This document shows positions 20,700 to 32,329 of a DNA stretch of 64,000 nt, one piece after another. The notes under the pieces are model-generated. The model was not told the origin of the DNA, searched no databases, and saw only the letters and a list, made by a program, of their open reading frames with translations. The stretch is from positions 62,001-126,000 of the forward strand of contig CAJNAR010000144.1 of NCBI GenBank assembly GCA_905220665.1. Reading direction: 5' to 3'. The DNA comes from Albugo candida. Lineage: Eukaryota > Oomycota > Peronosporomycetes > Albuginales > Albuginaceae. Position 1 is the first letter of the stretch, and each line of letters opens with the position of its first letter. The position numbers and the translations under genes are program-made.

Positions 20700-21310
20700 G
20701 CGGAGTGAGCATTCGTGCGAGATTCCTGTGGTGAGGAAAATATTTCGGGATTAGAGCATTACGTGCAGAGATCCGTTAGGCGGAAGTGGGTGCGGTAGAA
20801 GGCATAAAGCGCAGAGCTTTCGGTTAGGTGAAGCTGGGTGCGGGATGATAGCCAATGTTTTGCCGCTAGCCGAGGAGCAAAGAGAGGTGGAAGTGCGGCG
20901 AGTAGCTGCAGACCAGCCGTGGGATCGACGTAGGCAGTGCTCGGCCTTGAGCTAGACAGCTGAAATACACTGTAGAGCATAGGCAGGACACCGCGCTTCG
21001 CGCTTAATTTCTTTTTGCTACACGTCTTCCGACTAGTACATCTCGTGTTCTCCGTTGCTGAAAAGCTGTCCTTGTCATCGCACCCACCGTAGCAGTCGAC
21101 AAGACGCACGCATGAACCTTACTACGACGTATCCCGCCTACCTGAAAGACGAGAGGCGGAGGTCGAGCCCACGAATTTTTGAACACGCATGCCTCTGCCC
21201 ACTACCTGCACCACGCGAGGCGGAAGCGGAGATCCTACCTCCTTCAACCACGAGCCTCGCAACACGCAACCCGTGAGGCGGGAGCAGAAGCATTCAACTT
21301 AAATCGTGTA
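20700..21310. other. Tail of GC-rich island
   Basis: Contains GAGGCGGAAGC-like short repeats around 21145-21285 and overlapping ORFs on both strands with no recognisable domain. Composition falls back to AT-rich at about 21300. Confidence 0.4.
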
Positions 21311-23476
21311 GTAGCTGTACTAAGCCTGGAGCATCACACCTTTATTTCTACCCCCAAAGCAACACATTAGTAGCGCACTGGCACGGACTTTGTTCCTACA
21401 AAACACTTAAGGATTTGATAGCAATATTTTTACTCTCCAAATTACGATTAAAAACATATGTTATACGAAATATAGAAAGAAACCATATAATGAATGGATA
21501 TAATTATGTGAAGATGTGGTGTTGTTTCACGAATATATATCCAACGCATTTTGCAGCGTCTGTAATAGTTCAGACGATTCATGTGTCACCACCCTAGCTT
21601 CCTTTATGGTCAAGATTCCTAGAACACTGGCTTATCGAGTCTGGTAGAATGCTTCCGATATTTTGTCGGAAAATGAGACTAACTTAACTCACGGTCGATA
21701 AGCATACACATAACCCTTTGAAACGTAACGATGGGTACACTTTTTCAGACAGAGTGCTGGCGCGTCGATTGTATCACTTGTAAATTTAGTACTCACCATT
21801 TGCATCATGTATTACCGAGTTAGCTAATCCTGTTCGCTTCCCCTAGATTCCTCTTCTCACTCAGAAAAATGGTTTCTTTCTTTATCTTCCGAATGACTCG
21901 AACATTATCACCAATTTTGTCATCACCGTTTTCGTTCTTCTTCTCGTACGTCTGACGAGTTCTTTTCTTATGACTGGTGAGAAGCAGCCTTAGTTAAGAG
22001 CTAAGTCAATGCTTGCATTTGGGACGAGTTTGATCAAAGTGAGAAACCAAGCGTAAATCTGAATATGTCTTGACTTTGTCGTTCCCAATTAAGAATCTCT
22101 ACTGATTAAGCACTCTTGGAAACATGTTACCATTATGCCTCGGAATGGTTACCCTACGAGCCGTGGACCCGTTTGTAGCAGAATGGGTTCAAGAAGGTGC
22201 CATCAAGCTGGTCTAATGAGCTACCATGGATGTATAGTATGAATAATCGCAATCACTGCCTAATTTGAAATCAAACCAAGCACCGTAGTTGACGACGTGG
22301 AAAGATCCAACTCATCTTAGATCGTGTTTCGTGGATGACCATGTACCGCACTTACATAGTGAGATTGACAGGCTTCACATGTTGTAAGGACAGGCTCGAA
22401 TTTCCGCGAATACGATCGGGGGATGGATCCTTATGTCTCACAATCTACTCCTGGGTACATATGAGCTTCTGAGTTTTCGAAGACTACGTCAACATTTGTA
22501 CGTGGTTCTGTGCATGTCTGTGTCTTTTCGTTTTCGTGAGTTTTTACTGAGAGCGTGCTAAGTGGACAAAATCGGCACGTATGATTTCTTTAAGATGCTC
22601 CATAGTCGCGTTTAGTGAGCTATGAGTAAAGTTACAGCTTACAAATTGCCGCTCTAAGATAGTTAACGAATAGAAGAAGAGGTAGTTCATCCCCACAAGC
22701 GTTGCCGTGAGTACTAAAATATCAAATTGACAACCATAAATAAGTTGAGGTGTCATAGGGCCTTCATATCAAGGGTGCCAGCATCTTCGAGGTACGTAGG
22801 TGCTTTGCTACGTTAATTTCCTTCCTAACAGAATCCGCAAGGTGAGGAGCATTCAAAAGTCGATTGCTTACCTTTTAGTAGAGTGGTTTCATTGTAACTT
22901 TTACTGATAGCCTATATTTATATACCCTCAACCTTTAGCACTTGAAAGGATATCCTTGCTCCAAAAAATCTTGGGCTACTGGGTGAGATTACTAGTTGGT
23001 GTCTCATGGATCAACAATCAGCTGTATTTTTCGTTTCAAATGAATGTGATGCCGGATATCAACTATCTCTTCTCATCCTTCGGTTTTAATTCGGCATTTG
23101 AACTCATTTTCAATCCGAGACCGTGGAATAGGACGCGTTGTTCATCAGCCAAAAGAAGAAATTTCAATAATTTTACAATATGTTGCACCGCTATGATATG
23201 ATACACAGCGCTCAAACAGCTGTCATCAATGTAATAGTACCAATGATCAGCTTGTGAAGTACATCGCTGATGTATGCACGAGGTCATCGCGAAACCTGCC
23301 TAAAATTGTCATCTTTCTCTGTGGTTTTGATACTATATAACTTCTTCGCTCTTGACGATTACGCATAAGTATTGGATTCGCTTTATGCAAACCTATCTTC
23401 GCTTTCAAGCGCGTCTTGGCGTTCTCAAGATCAATTGAATTTCGCATTTTCTCGCTCCAAGAAGCCTTATGCTAAA
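21311..23476. other. No gene recognised
   Basis: About 2.2 kb of AT-rich DNA between the polymerase island and the Ty3/gypsy 5' LTR. It holds only short ORFs, including a 70-codon hydrophobic one on the minus strand (22544-22756), without further support. Confidence 0.5.
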
Positions 23477-23517
23477 TGTAACAACCTCCATTGTACATGC
23501 ATGCATAGTTTTATATA

Positions 23518-26390
23518 TAGTGCACGACACCTACAACCGACATTCCCATATTTTTGCGGCCAAATTTCCAAAAATCTATTTCATGCAGAGTATACTTCTA
23601 ACTTGGTAAAAACCTGTTTTGTGAACCAATCACGTGACAAATACCTGCTTTGTGAACCAATCGGAATCCGAAATTAATATGTAACGCGAAACTATAGGGT
23701 GGACACCTATCTAGATATATATGTAGACTACATACAGTAGATACATAACCAATACACTCAAACATTCTAAACAGCAAAAAACATTCGCTAGGCAACATGG
23801 TACAAGGATCAAAGCGCAAAAAACACCTGCAGAATGCCAGAAACGCAAAACAAATCATCACAGTTCACCACCATTTTCACAGGATCCTGACAGTGGAAAC
23901 AATATAGATGGTAGTGACATGGAGAATGAAATTTTTGGAGAGGAACCAACAAGTGACAAGGAAGAAGAGCAGGCTGAAGGTGCAGTTAAACAGTTGGAGG
24001 CGGCGATGTCACCAGCTCTTATTGCTCCAGTACTAACCACCAACCGCCCATTTCGTTATGGTGGTGATTCAGCACGGACACGCCGACGTCACAAACAGAA
24101 TCAACGCAAGGCAGCAGAAGGTTCACGAAAGCTGACCAGCTATTTCATGCGGCAAGAGCCTGTGATAGAAGGAGTTTCTGCTGACGAAGATTCCGAAACT
24201 GACGATGTTGAAGATAGCCTGTGGGAAGAGGGGAGCCTTGACAGTGCATTAAAAGTATTGGCAAAGATTGTCAAGATTTTCAAAATTGACAAAGCAAAGA
24301 AGCTGAATGGGGCAGAGCAGCTACGCGTGCAAGCTTTGAGTTTGTATCTGCGTCTTTACAAAAATGGGAGAAGTCGCACGAGCGCAAGCGACTTTGTTAC
24401 CACAGCCATAGAAAAGGGCCCATACTTCTCACGTACTTTACGCGCATGGGCACGTGCATTTCTAAAGGACCACAAGCTGCTAATGTCCCGACAAGGAAAA
24501 CACGCAAAGAGTTGGTCGTTTATGTGGGATGAGGACATTGTAGGGCAATTACAGACCTATTTGCGCAAAAATAAATTCGCAGTTGACATCACCAACCTTA
24601 CAATTCACATTAATGATGTGATTCTCCCTCCCTCGGTTATGCACCACCACCAACAATATCATCCCGAACTGCTATGCGATGGGTGAAAGAAATGAATCTT
24701 GGCTTTCGAGTGATCCGCAAAGGTCTCTACATTGATAGAAATGAGCATGCTGATGTTGTGGCATACCGAAATTAATTCCTTGCACTAATGGAGGCATCTG
24801 ACCCTAGGTTTCCAGTTTTTATGGTGAAAATATGGAAGTTATGGCGTGGCCTGCAGATGGTGTGGAACCATTGATACTTGTTACCCATGATGCGAGCGTT
24901 TTTTCAGCAAATGATGGTCAAAGAAAACTCTGGCTGCCGGAGGGAGAACAGCCATTGCGAAAAAAAGGAAAAGGACGTTCCCTTCACGTTTGCAAATTTT
25001 TGACTGATGTTTGCGGGCGCTTGGCGCTCGATGAAGCAAAGCAGCTTGAGAATCCTGATGTGCCAAAAGAGTCCTGTGTTTACATGAAGTCTGGAAAGAA
25101 TAACGATGGCTGATGAACAGCAGAGCATCTGCATGCACAAGTCCGTGACAAAGCTATTCCAATCTTCAATGCTCAATTTCCTGGTGCTCAAGTTTAATTT
25201 GCCTTCGGCAATGCAACCAGTCATGCTGCTTTTGCTGGTGATGCACTTGTTGCAAAGAGAATAAACCTTGGCCCTGATGGAAAACAACCAAAAAAATGAG
25301 GTATGATTTAAATAAATCATCCCCGTAGTTACTGTAAACAATCAATTAATCTGTGCTTTTCACAAGGCCAACGACTTATGGAGACAATGTGCCTCAGAGC
25401 ATGGTTTATTCAGACGATTATGAGAATGAGGAACTACGTGGTAAACCAAAGGGAATCAAGGATGTTTTAAGCGAACGTGGTCTTTGGCAACCTGGCTTAT
25501 GCTTCGTTTGCCCAAGTGATGTCAGATGCTGTGATACTCTGATTCATGGATGATTTCGGTCACCTCCACCTCTGGTGAGATGCAGGAACGTGTTCGGATA
25601 GTTTTCTTGCTGCGCTCGCACTGTCATGTCCCGACAGCCAGATTTTGTGGCCCAGCGTGGATTACTTGAGGAGGTGATTAAAGCATCTGGCATGATATTA
25701 TATTTTACCCCAAATTTCATTGCGAGTTGAACTATATTGAGAACTTTTGGGGCGCCGCAAAGCAGTACACACGGAAGCACTGCAATTACTCCTTGGATGA
25801 CTTGCAAGAAACTGCCCCCTCTGCCATGTCCTCAATCAGCTTGACAACAATTCGCCGATTTGCATGCAAGACACAGGTACATGGATGTCTACCGTAAAAA
25901 TCTCGGTGGAAAAGCTGCCGAATATGCAGTGAAGAAGTACCGTTCACACCGTCGCATTCCAGCCTCTGTTCTTATGAACGTTAATGCACTTCTAAACTAG
26001 ATTACAGATATACACATAACCAACAAAGAAAATATGTAAGTCTATATCAGATTTCTAACACACTATCTAATTTTAAATGGTGCTTTCTAATTGGCTAAAA
26101 CAATTATCTATTTTTAGGTGGTCCTTTCGAATTGGTTAAAAAAAGTATCTATTTTTAGATGTCCGGCCAAATTTCCAAAGCTCCATACATAACCACCAAA
26201 ATTTGCCGAACTTCAAAGGCTTCTAACTTCATCAAAAATAAATTTTGCAAAAATCCGACTCTATTGCCAGATAGCCACGGCAATGTACTTTTAAGGTATA
26301 GAGAGATATTTTTGTTCAAGTGTGTAATTGAGTGTCCCAAAAACATTTTGCGCACCGGGTGGAGGTGCTGGTTATAGGTGTCGTGCACTG
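23518..26390 (+). mobile_element. TA-duplicating DNA transposon nested in the 5' LTR
   Basis: The ends form 21-bp terminal inverted repeats (T/C)AGTGCACGACACCTA(C/T)AACC, flanked by TA on each side (23516-23517 and 26391-26392). Aligning the interrupted LTR with the 3' LTR confirms both breakpoints. Near the inner sides a CGGCCAAATTTCCAAA block occurs at both ends as a direct repeat. The element encodes one DDE-type transposase on the plus strand. A TA duplication and DDE enzyme suit the Tc1/mariner-pogo (IS630) supergroup. It is younger than the retrotransposon. Confidence 0.9.
23797..26000 (+). pseudogene. DDE transposase of the nested element, frameshifted
   Basis: A likely start at 23797 reads MVQGSKRKKHLQNARNAK, a basic N-terminus typical of this fungal/oomycete transposase group. 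A frameshift leads to the open frame at 23919-24686, with an acidic stretch and then a DNA-binding-like region. After another frameshift, the segment 24832-25113 has LILVTHDASVFSANDGQRK (first catalytic Asp of the group) and PLRKKGKGRS. Past 25500 there are MDDFGHLHLW-like text, QPDFVAQRGLLEEVI and, near 25720, FHCELNYIENFWG (the ELNxIExxW block with the catalytic acid). It ends at TAG 25998-26000. At least four breaks make it non-functional. Confidence 0.8.
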
Positions 26391-26533
26391 TAGTTGGAGA
26401 ACTGGACTAGCCAATCAGATAGCTGAACCAGGATTCTTTAATTAAAAATCTTACTTTCCATTTTTTAGCAAATAGAGCTCCACCAGCAAATATCTTCCTT
26501 TGCTTCCACCCCCTTCCTCCTGCCGGCGTTACA

Positions 26534-27661
26534 ACTGGGGCACTTGTTGGTCGTATAACTCAAAGGTCGTTGGGTGGTCGTACGGAAGGAGTTGATCTTA
26601 CGCACCGTTTAGCGTCACGACATTGGGAAAACCGCTTGCCATGAGTTTGTTGTTTGTTCCGGTCTGTTTGGTTGGACTTTTTTTTTGTCTTTTTGGTTAT
26701 GATGACGTCATTGAACCCTCAAGGATGGTCCCCCGACGCCATCACGAAAACATCGGTCGCATTAGTCGAAAAACAACAGCAATTGCTTGAAGCTATGACC
26801 AAGCGTGAAAATAAAGTTGAAGGGATCAGCTTACCTCAATTCCATGGTAAAATAGGCGAGTCTGTGGATCTGTACTTTGAGAAACTGGCTCAGTACTTCG
26901 AAATAAAGAATATCGACTGGCGCGATGTCAGTCGAAGCGCTCGTATTGTGGCAATCACGACCGCCAATTTCAACGAGAATGCCGCAGCTTGGTACAAGTT
27001 GAACAAGCCATATATCAAAGACATACAAAGACCTCATCGTTCAAGTAAATGAAGAGTTTGTCCCCCTGATCTGCAAGAACGCTTTCGCAATCAACTGTAC
27101 GCATTCAAACAGAGAAATTGTCCAAACCTGGAAGTTTATATTTCATGTTTCCGTGAAGCTATCATGCAAGTTACGGAAAGGAGCGAGTTGGATAAAATTA
27201 CCTCCTTTACGCGAGGACTAGTGAGTCCCACACGGGAAGAAGTGCAATACCGCCGGTGTGCCTCAGTTTCACAAGCCATGAAGATTGCATTGGAGTATGA
27301 TCGATCTCATCGTGTCCGCGGGAAGAACTACCGTTTACCGGTATACTCACAAGACCAATCACGTGCAACTTTCAATCAACATTATCACCATCAACAACCT
27401 GCATCACCGGACGTGCAAGAGAGTGACCCGGAAGCAATGAAGATTGAATCAGGGTTTCCCAAACATCGCCGCTCTTCATCAACATCATCTTCTTCTTTGA
27501 AGAAATGTCGCTACTGTAAGAAGCCCGGTCACGTCATCGAACACCGTTACAAGCTGAAGAATAAGGAGAAGCAAGCTCATAGCGCTCGACATGAGACAAG
27601 CGTCTGTAAGCTTCAATGCTTCCACGTTTCCAATAGCGACTTACTCGTTACCTTCTATTAA
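26534..27661 (+). pseudogene. Ty3/gypsy gag, frameshifted
   Basis: The frame opens at ATG 26702 (MTSLNPQGW) and encodes a capsid-like protein with the LPQFHGKIGESVDLYFEKL block common in gypsy Gag. A frameshift and stop lie near 27050; the second frame continues with QVTERSELDKI and FTRGLVSPTREEV. The C-terminal zinc knuckle reads CRYCKKPGHVIEHR, so the last Cys of the C-x2-C-x4-H-x4-C pattern is His. Gag would package the element RNA. The upstream 26534-26700 holds the probable primer-binding site. Confidence 0.82.
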
Positions 27662-30600
27662 AAGTTCCGGGAACGAAGTGGAAATTGTCGAGATGGAAGA
27701 GATTTCGACGTCGACTATGGATCCGGTGCATCCAGAGAATGAACTTATTCGTAAACAAGGAATTTTTGATGGAGCACCTGTCACTATTATGTTTTATAGC
27801 GGTGCAACCTGTAATGTTTTCGTCTCGGGCTGATGAAGAAACCGATACAAGCTGGTGTCTCTCAATAAAAAGGGCGCTGCGACTATCGTATTTGATCTAT
27901 ACAGATTTCGCAATTTACAAGTCTTGGAATGGCCACTGGGTTGTGCTCATGACGTCATCTTGGGAAAACCATGGTTTGCCAGGTTTCAACCTCAGCTTGA
28001 TTGGCGTTCTCATGAAATTTCATTTCCACATCAGTGCGTGCCTTCGGCATGCACTACTAGGATAAAAGCAATGAAATCAATATGAAAATTGCTGTAGTTG
28101 ACTTCAAACGGAAATTCAAGAAGCATGAGTACGAGGAAGTGTATAGCGTAAAGATCTGCGCTGTTATGACGGAGAGTAATACAATACCTCAATCAATACT
28201 ACTCTGTTGAAAGAGTTCAAAGATGTCTTTCCAGAGACACTTCAGAATGGACTTCCACCTTCACGTCGTGTGGATTTTGATCTTATCATGAAACCGGATG
28301 CTGTACCTAGCAACCGTGCACCTTTCGCCTATCTAAAGTCGAACAAGATGCACTTGACATGTTTTTCGCGGAAAGGCTCAAGATAGGTTGGATCGAGATT
28401 TCTGACTCTCCATGGGTATCGAATATATTTGGTGTGCCTAAGATAGACCCCATTCCTGGTCAAAACATATCATGATCCGAGTTGGTACGCTCGGACAACG
28501 CACATCTACCTCTTCGATGGGTCATTGATTACCGTTACGTCAATTCGCAGACGACAATTCCGAAGATACCCCTTTCGCGCATCGACGAACTCTTTTATCA
28601 GATGTGTGGTTGTGTCATCTTTTCAGTTCTGGATCTGACCCAAGGCTATCATCAAATGCGGATCGCATTCAAAAGCCGCAAGTATACCGTCTATCGCACA
28701 CATACCGAAACCTATCAGTGGTGCGTAGCTTCTATGGGATTAGCTGGTATGCATGGTGTTTGGTCTCGTCTCATGCGAGTACTTTTTGCGAAATACAACT
28801 TCATTGTTGTCTATCTAGATGACATTTGTGTGTTCTCCACTAGTCTGGACGAACACGTTGGACATCTTCGCATTCTGTTTGGAGTTCTTCGGTGTGAGAA
28901 GATATTCTGCAATCAATCCAAATGTCATTTTGGCCAGTCAGAAGTGAAGTTTTTAGGTTATACAATTTCGGCTAAGGGACTTACAGTGGATACTCGGAAG
29001 ACAGAAGCTATTGCGAAGTGGTCGACTCCTACAAACCAGAAAAACTATTAAGTTTCTTGGGTTTGGATGGTTACTACCGTCGGTGCATTCGTGACTACGC
29101 AACTCTTGCGTTACCACTTGGCCCTCTTGTCAAGAAAGAACATGTTTGGGAATAGAAGGATGGCCAGACTCATGCGTTTGAGCAACTCAAGGTCGCTCTT
29201 CAAGACGCACCTGTGTTGAAATTACCAGATCATGCTAAACGATTCATTGTGACAACGGACGCCTCTGGTTATTGTGTTGATGGTGTTCTTTCTCAGCTTC
29301 ATTCTGGTGGCGATCATCCCATTGCATTCTTTTCCAAGAAGCAAGGGATTCATGAGCTTGATTGGCCGACAAATGAAAAAGAACTTTTAGCAATCAAGCT
29401 TGCGTTGGAAAAGTGGCGTCATTACCTTCATGGTCGTGAATTTGACATCTACACTAACAACACGGCATGCAAATGGTTTCTGCATCATTCGAAAGTTTCG
29501 CCAAAGCTGTCTCGATATTTGACATTCTTTTCGAAATTTACATTCAAGCTGCATCACGTTCAAGGTCATTTGAATGTGGTAGCCGATGCTTTATCACGTC
29601 AAGGTTCCGAATTGTCAACGGCACGGGATGCTATTAGCGACTTTAATGTTGGTGATTTGACGCTTGCTAATGGAGATATACATGGAAAACCCAGTACATT
29701 GCGTTTCATAAGCGCTACCGAGCCTTCTCCTGGAACTGTTAATGTGACACAAGAATCTCATAATTGGAGCTCGCTTGGTTGGTCAAATTCGGTTTGTAAG
29801 GAATTTGCGAGTGGATATCGTACTTGTCCAGATAATGCCAAACACTTCAAACGTCCAGACTCACTATATGTAAAACACGAAGGTTTGCTTTACTTCAAGT
29901 CACAAATGATGATGCGTGTGTGTGTACTAATCACACGAGATAATTATCTTCGAACTTCTATCATCTCATGCTTTTATGACTCCAACATTGCCGCACATCC
30001 TGGTGCTAAACGAACATTTTTACGCATCGCTCAATGGTATTATTGGCCTACATTGAAGCAACACGTTCGAGATTACGTACGGAGTTGTGAAACATGCACT
30101 CGCTGGAAACACAGCAACACTTGGAAGAATAAAAAATTATTCCAATCCCGATTCCGGAAGAATTTTGGTTAGTTATCTCCATGGATTTCATTACGGAATT
30201 ACCGAAATCAAACGGATTTGATGCTATCATGGCAGCTGTCGACAAATTGTCTAAACGGTCAAAATATCGGGCGTGCAATCGCAATGATGATGCCCATGTG
30301 ACAGCGTGTCATTTCTTTGATTGTATCGTTCGTCATCATGGTCAACCATGGGTTCTTATCAGCGATCGAGATTCCAAGTTTGTTTCGAAGCTTTGGTCCT
30401 CTCTTGCTAAGTTGATGGGAATTCGTCTGCATATGACAACTTCATATCGGGCACAGGCCGACGGACAAAAGGAGCGTCAAAATCTGATTTTGAAAGACGC
30501 TCTACGCTGTATGATTTCGAATCATGGACGTGATTGGTCCGATTATTTAGGGACAATTGAATATGCTCATTCCAATCTCGTCAGTGCATCAACTGTTATG

Positions 30601-31255
30601 TCACCTTTCGAAATTGATACTGCTCTCGAGGAACGCAATCCGTTGAATCCGCCAAGTTCTCCTAGCGTCACAACTCAAGTGCAAGATTGAATCGCTGAGT
30701 ATGCAAACATTTTCAAAACCGTCGTCAAGAATCATTGATCTAGCTACAAAACATTTGCTTCAAGCTCAGGATCGTCAAAAGAAGTACTACGAAAAAAAAC
30801 GCACTGAGATTACTCTTGAAATTAAAGATTTGGTCATGTTGGATACTCGTCGCATTTTTCGTGCGAAACATGTGACACAAGACATTGATGGAAAACGCGC
30901 CAAATTAGCTTCTCGCAAAGTTGGACCAATTCAAATTTTTAAAATGGTCAACTTGAATGTTGCGCAATTGAAGCTCCCGTGGAGTATGAGTCGATTGAAC
31001 TCTACTTTCAATATTGACGTGCTGAGTCACTATGTGGGAAATCTACCGCGAAATCAAACTCGCCCGATTCCGAAATCATCCCGACTTATTTTTGACGAGT
31101 ACAGTGGCGACATGATAGCACATCATAGAACAGCTTCTTTAAAAGCGTCAATTTAATCGTAAACCTGAATGGCTCATGAAATGGCATGGATTACTCGAGC
31201 ACGAAGCTACATGGGAGCGGGAGCAAGATATATAGCGACAACGAGAAGTCAATTC
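27662..31255 (+). pseudogene. Ty3/gypsy pol, several frames: PR-RT-RH-INT-chromodomain
   Basis: Domains in order are as follows. Protease is near 27780, with FYSGAT where the family has DSGAT, so the catalytic Asp is Tyr; HDVILGKPWF follows near 27945. RT is at about 28240-29040, with the intact catalytic YLDD in VVYLDDICVF. RNase H (29213-29620) has TTDASGY, EKELLAI and VADALSR, while TDN is changed to TNN. Integrase (29960-30690) has an HHCC zinc region, DFITELP, SDRDSKF and DGQKERQN. The GPY/F module is at about 30800-31040 and a chromodomain-like tail (EWLMKWHGLLEHEATWERE) at about 31155-31230. Stops or frameshifts lie near 28085, 28400, 29050, 30172, 30690 and 31156. Confidence 0.9.
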
Positions 31256-31263
31256 CGGAAGGA

Positions 31264-31446
31264 TGTAACAACCTCCATTGTACATGCATGCATAATTCTA
31301 TATGATTGGAGAAATGGATTAGCCAATCATATGGGTGAACCAGGATTCTTTAATTAAAAATCTTACTTTCCATTTTCTTATCAAATAGAGCTCCGCCAGC
31401 AAATATCTTCCTTTGCTTCCTCTCCCTTCCTCCTGCCGGCGTTACA
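31264..31446 (+). repeat. Ty3/gypsy 3' LTR (183 bp)
   Basis: Begins TGTAACAACCTCCATTG and ends TGCCGGCGTTACA, with a 6-bp terminal inverted repeat TGTAAC/GTTACA. The uninterrupted copy allows the insertion breakpoints in the 5' LTR to be read. The two LTRs differ by several substitutions and small indels, so the insertion is not recent. Confidence 0.92.
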
Positions 31447-32329
31447 CCAAACGATCCTTGAAGGTGTAAGTTTTATGATTGAAGTACCTCAAATGATATT
31501 GAAGTGGGACTTGATCCTTTATAAACTTTTGCTGACAGTGTATCATTTTCAAGTATTCCTAGCAGCCTACTTTCACCAGATTTTCGGTCGAAATAAAATG
31601 CATTACTCGGTAAAGCCATTCATTCATTATCTTGCTCAATAGCCGTCCTATTTGTTTCATATCATATAGACGCGTCTGCAATCGCATGAGCACCTGTGTA
31701 TGCACAGCCACCAAGCTCTTGAGCCTTGATTAGCTATATTTCTATTCCTTGAGGCGTCTCGAAGTATTCTATATATATACTCTATCATGCCTTTCTGTAA
31801 TAGCTTAGGTCCTTGCTTGTGTCGTAATGAGCCTCGTCGTCACTTGGTCTTGGCTTCTCTAAGCGTCATTCTCAAGCTCTTACTCGTTACCATAGAATGC
31901 TATTGTGCCTTGTAGCATTCCAAGTTGTCACCTACATTCATCTTTCATGCATGAATCTCACCTTGCATGAATGTGTATTGTCATAAGTAAGAAGGATAGA
32001 ATTCTACCACATGGAGGTCACGTTTCCGTCTTTCTTCCCCTTCCATTCATCATGCTTAATTAACTCCATTGCTTGATGATTTGCTTCTTAACCCGACTAA
32101 AGCTATGACTAGTATGGTTTTCCGAGCCGATATCTCCTTCCATTATATCTGATATACATCTTTCTAATGGAATTTCTTTCAATCGACTTATTGAAGCTCT
32201 TACATCATCCGATATAACTCGTGTTAAATGCATAGCGCTAGTTGATGGATCAGGCTGATGACATGCTACTGTATAGAAAAGCTCAATAATGACAGTGCTG
32301 TTTGTTGCGCACATTGATCGGTTTGGTAC
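31447..32329. other. No gene recognised
   Basis: AT-rich sequence following the retrotransposon; only short ORFs on both strands, none with a recognisable motif. Confidence 0.5.

Larger units (their letters stand above)
23477..31446 (+). mobile_element. Ty3/gypsy chromovirus, full-length but decayed, 5' LTR split
   Basis: The intact 3' LTR is 183 bp, starts TGTAAC and ends GTTACA. The 5' LTR (23477-26533) has the same ends and sequence but is interrupted by a 2.87 kb DNA transposon. Without that insert the element is about 5.1 kb. The flanking pentamers are CTAAA and CCAAA, a near-match target duplication. After the 5' LTR a TGGGGCAC stretch begins at about 26536 and may be the primer-binding site; a short purine run GGAAGGA precedes the 3' LTR. 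Internal order is gag, protease, RT, RNase H, integrase, GPY/F and chromodomain, which defines a chromovirus. Multiple frameshifts inactivate it. Confidence 0.92.
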
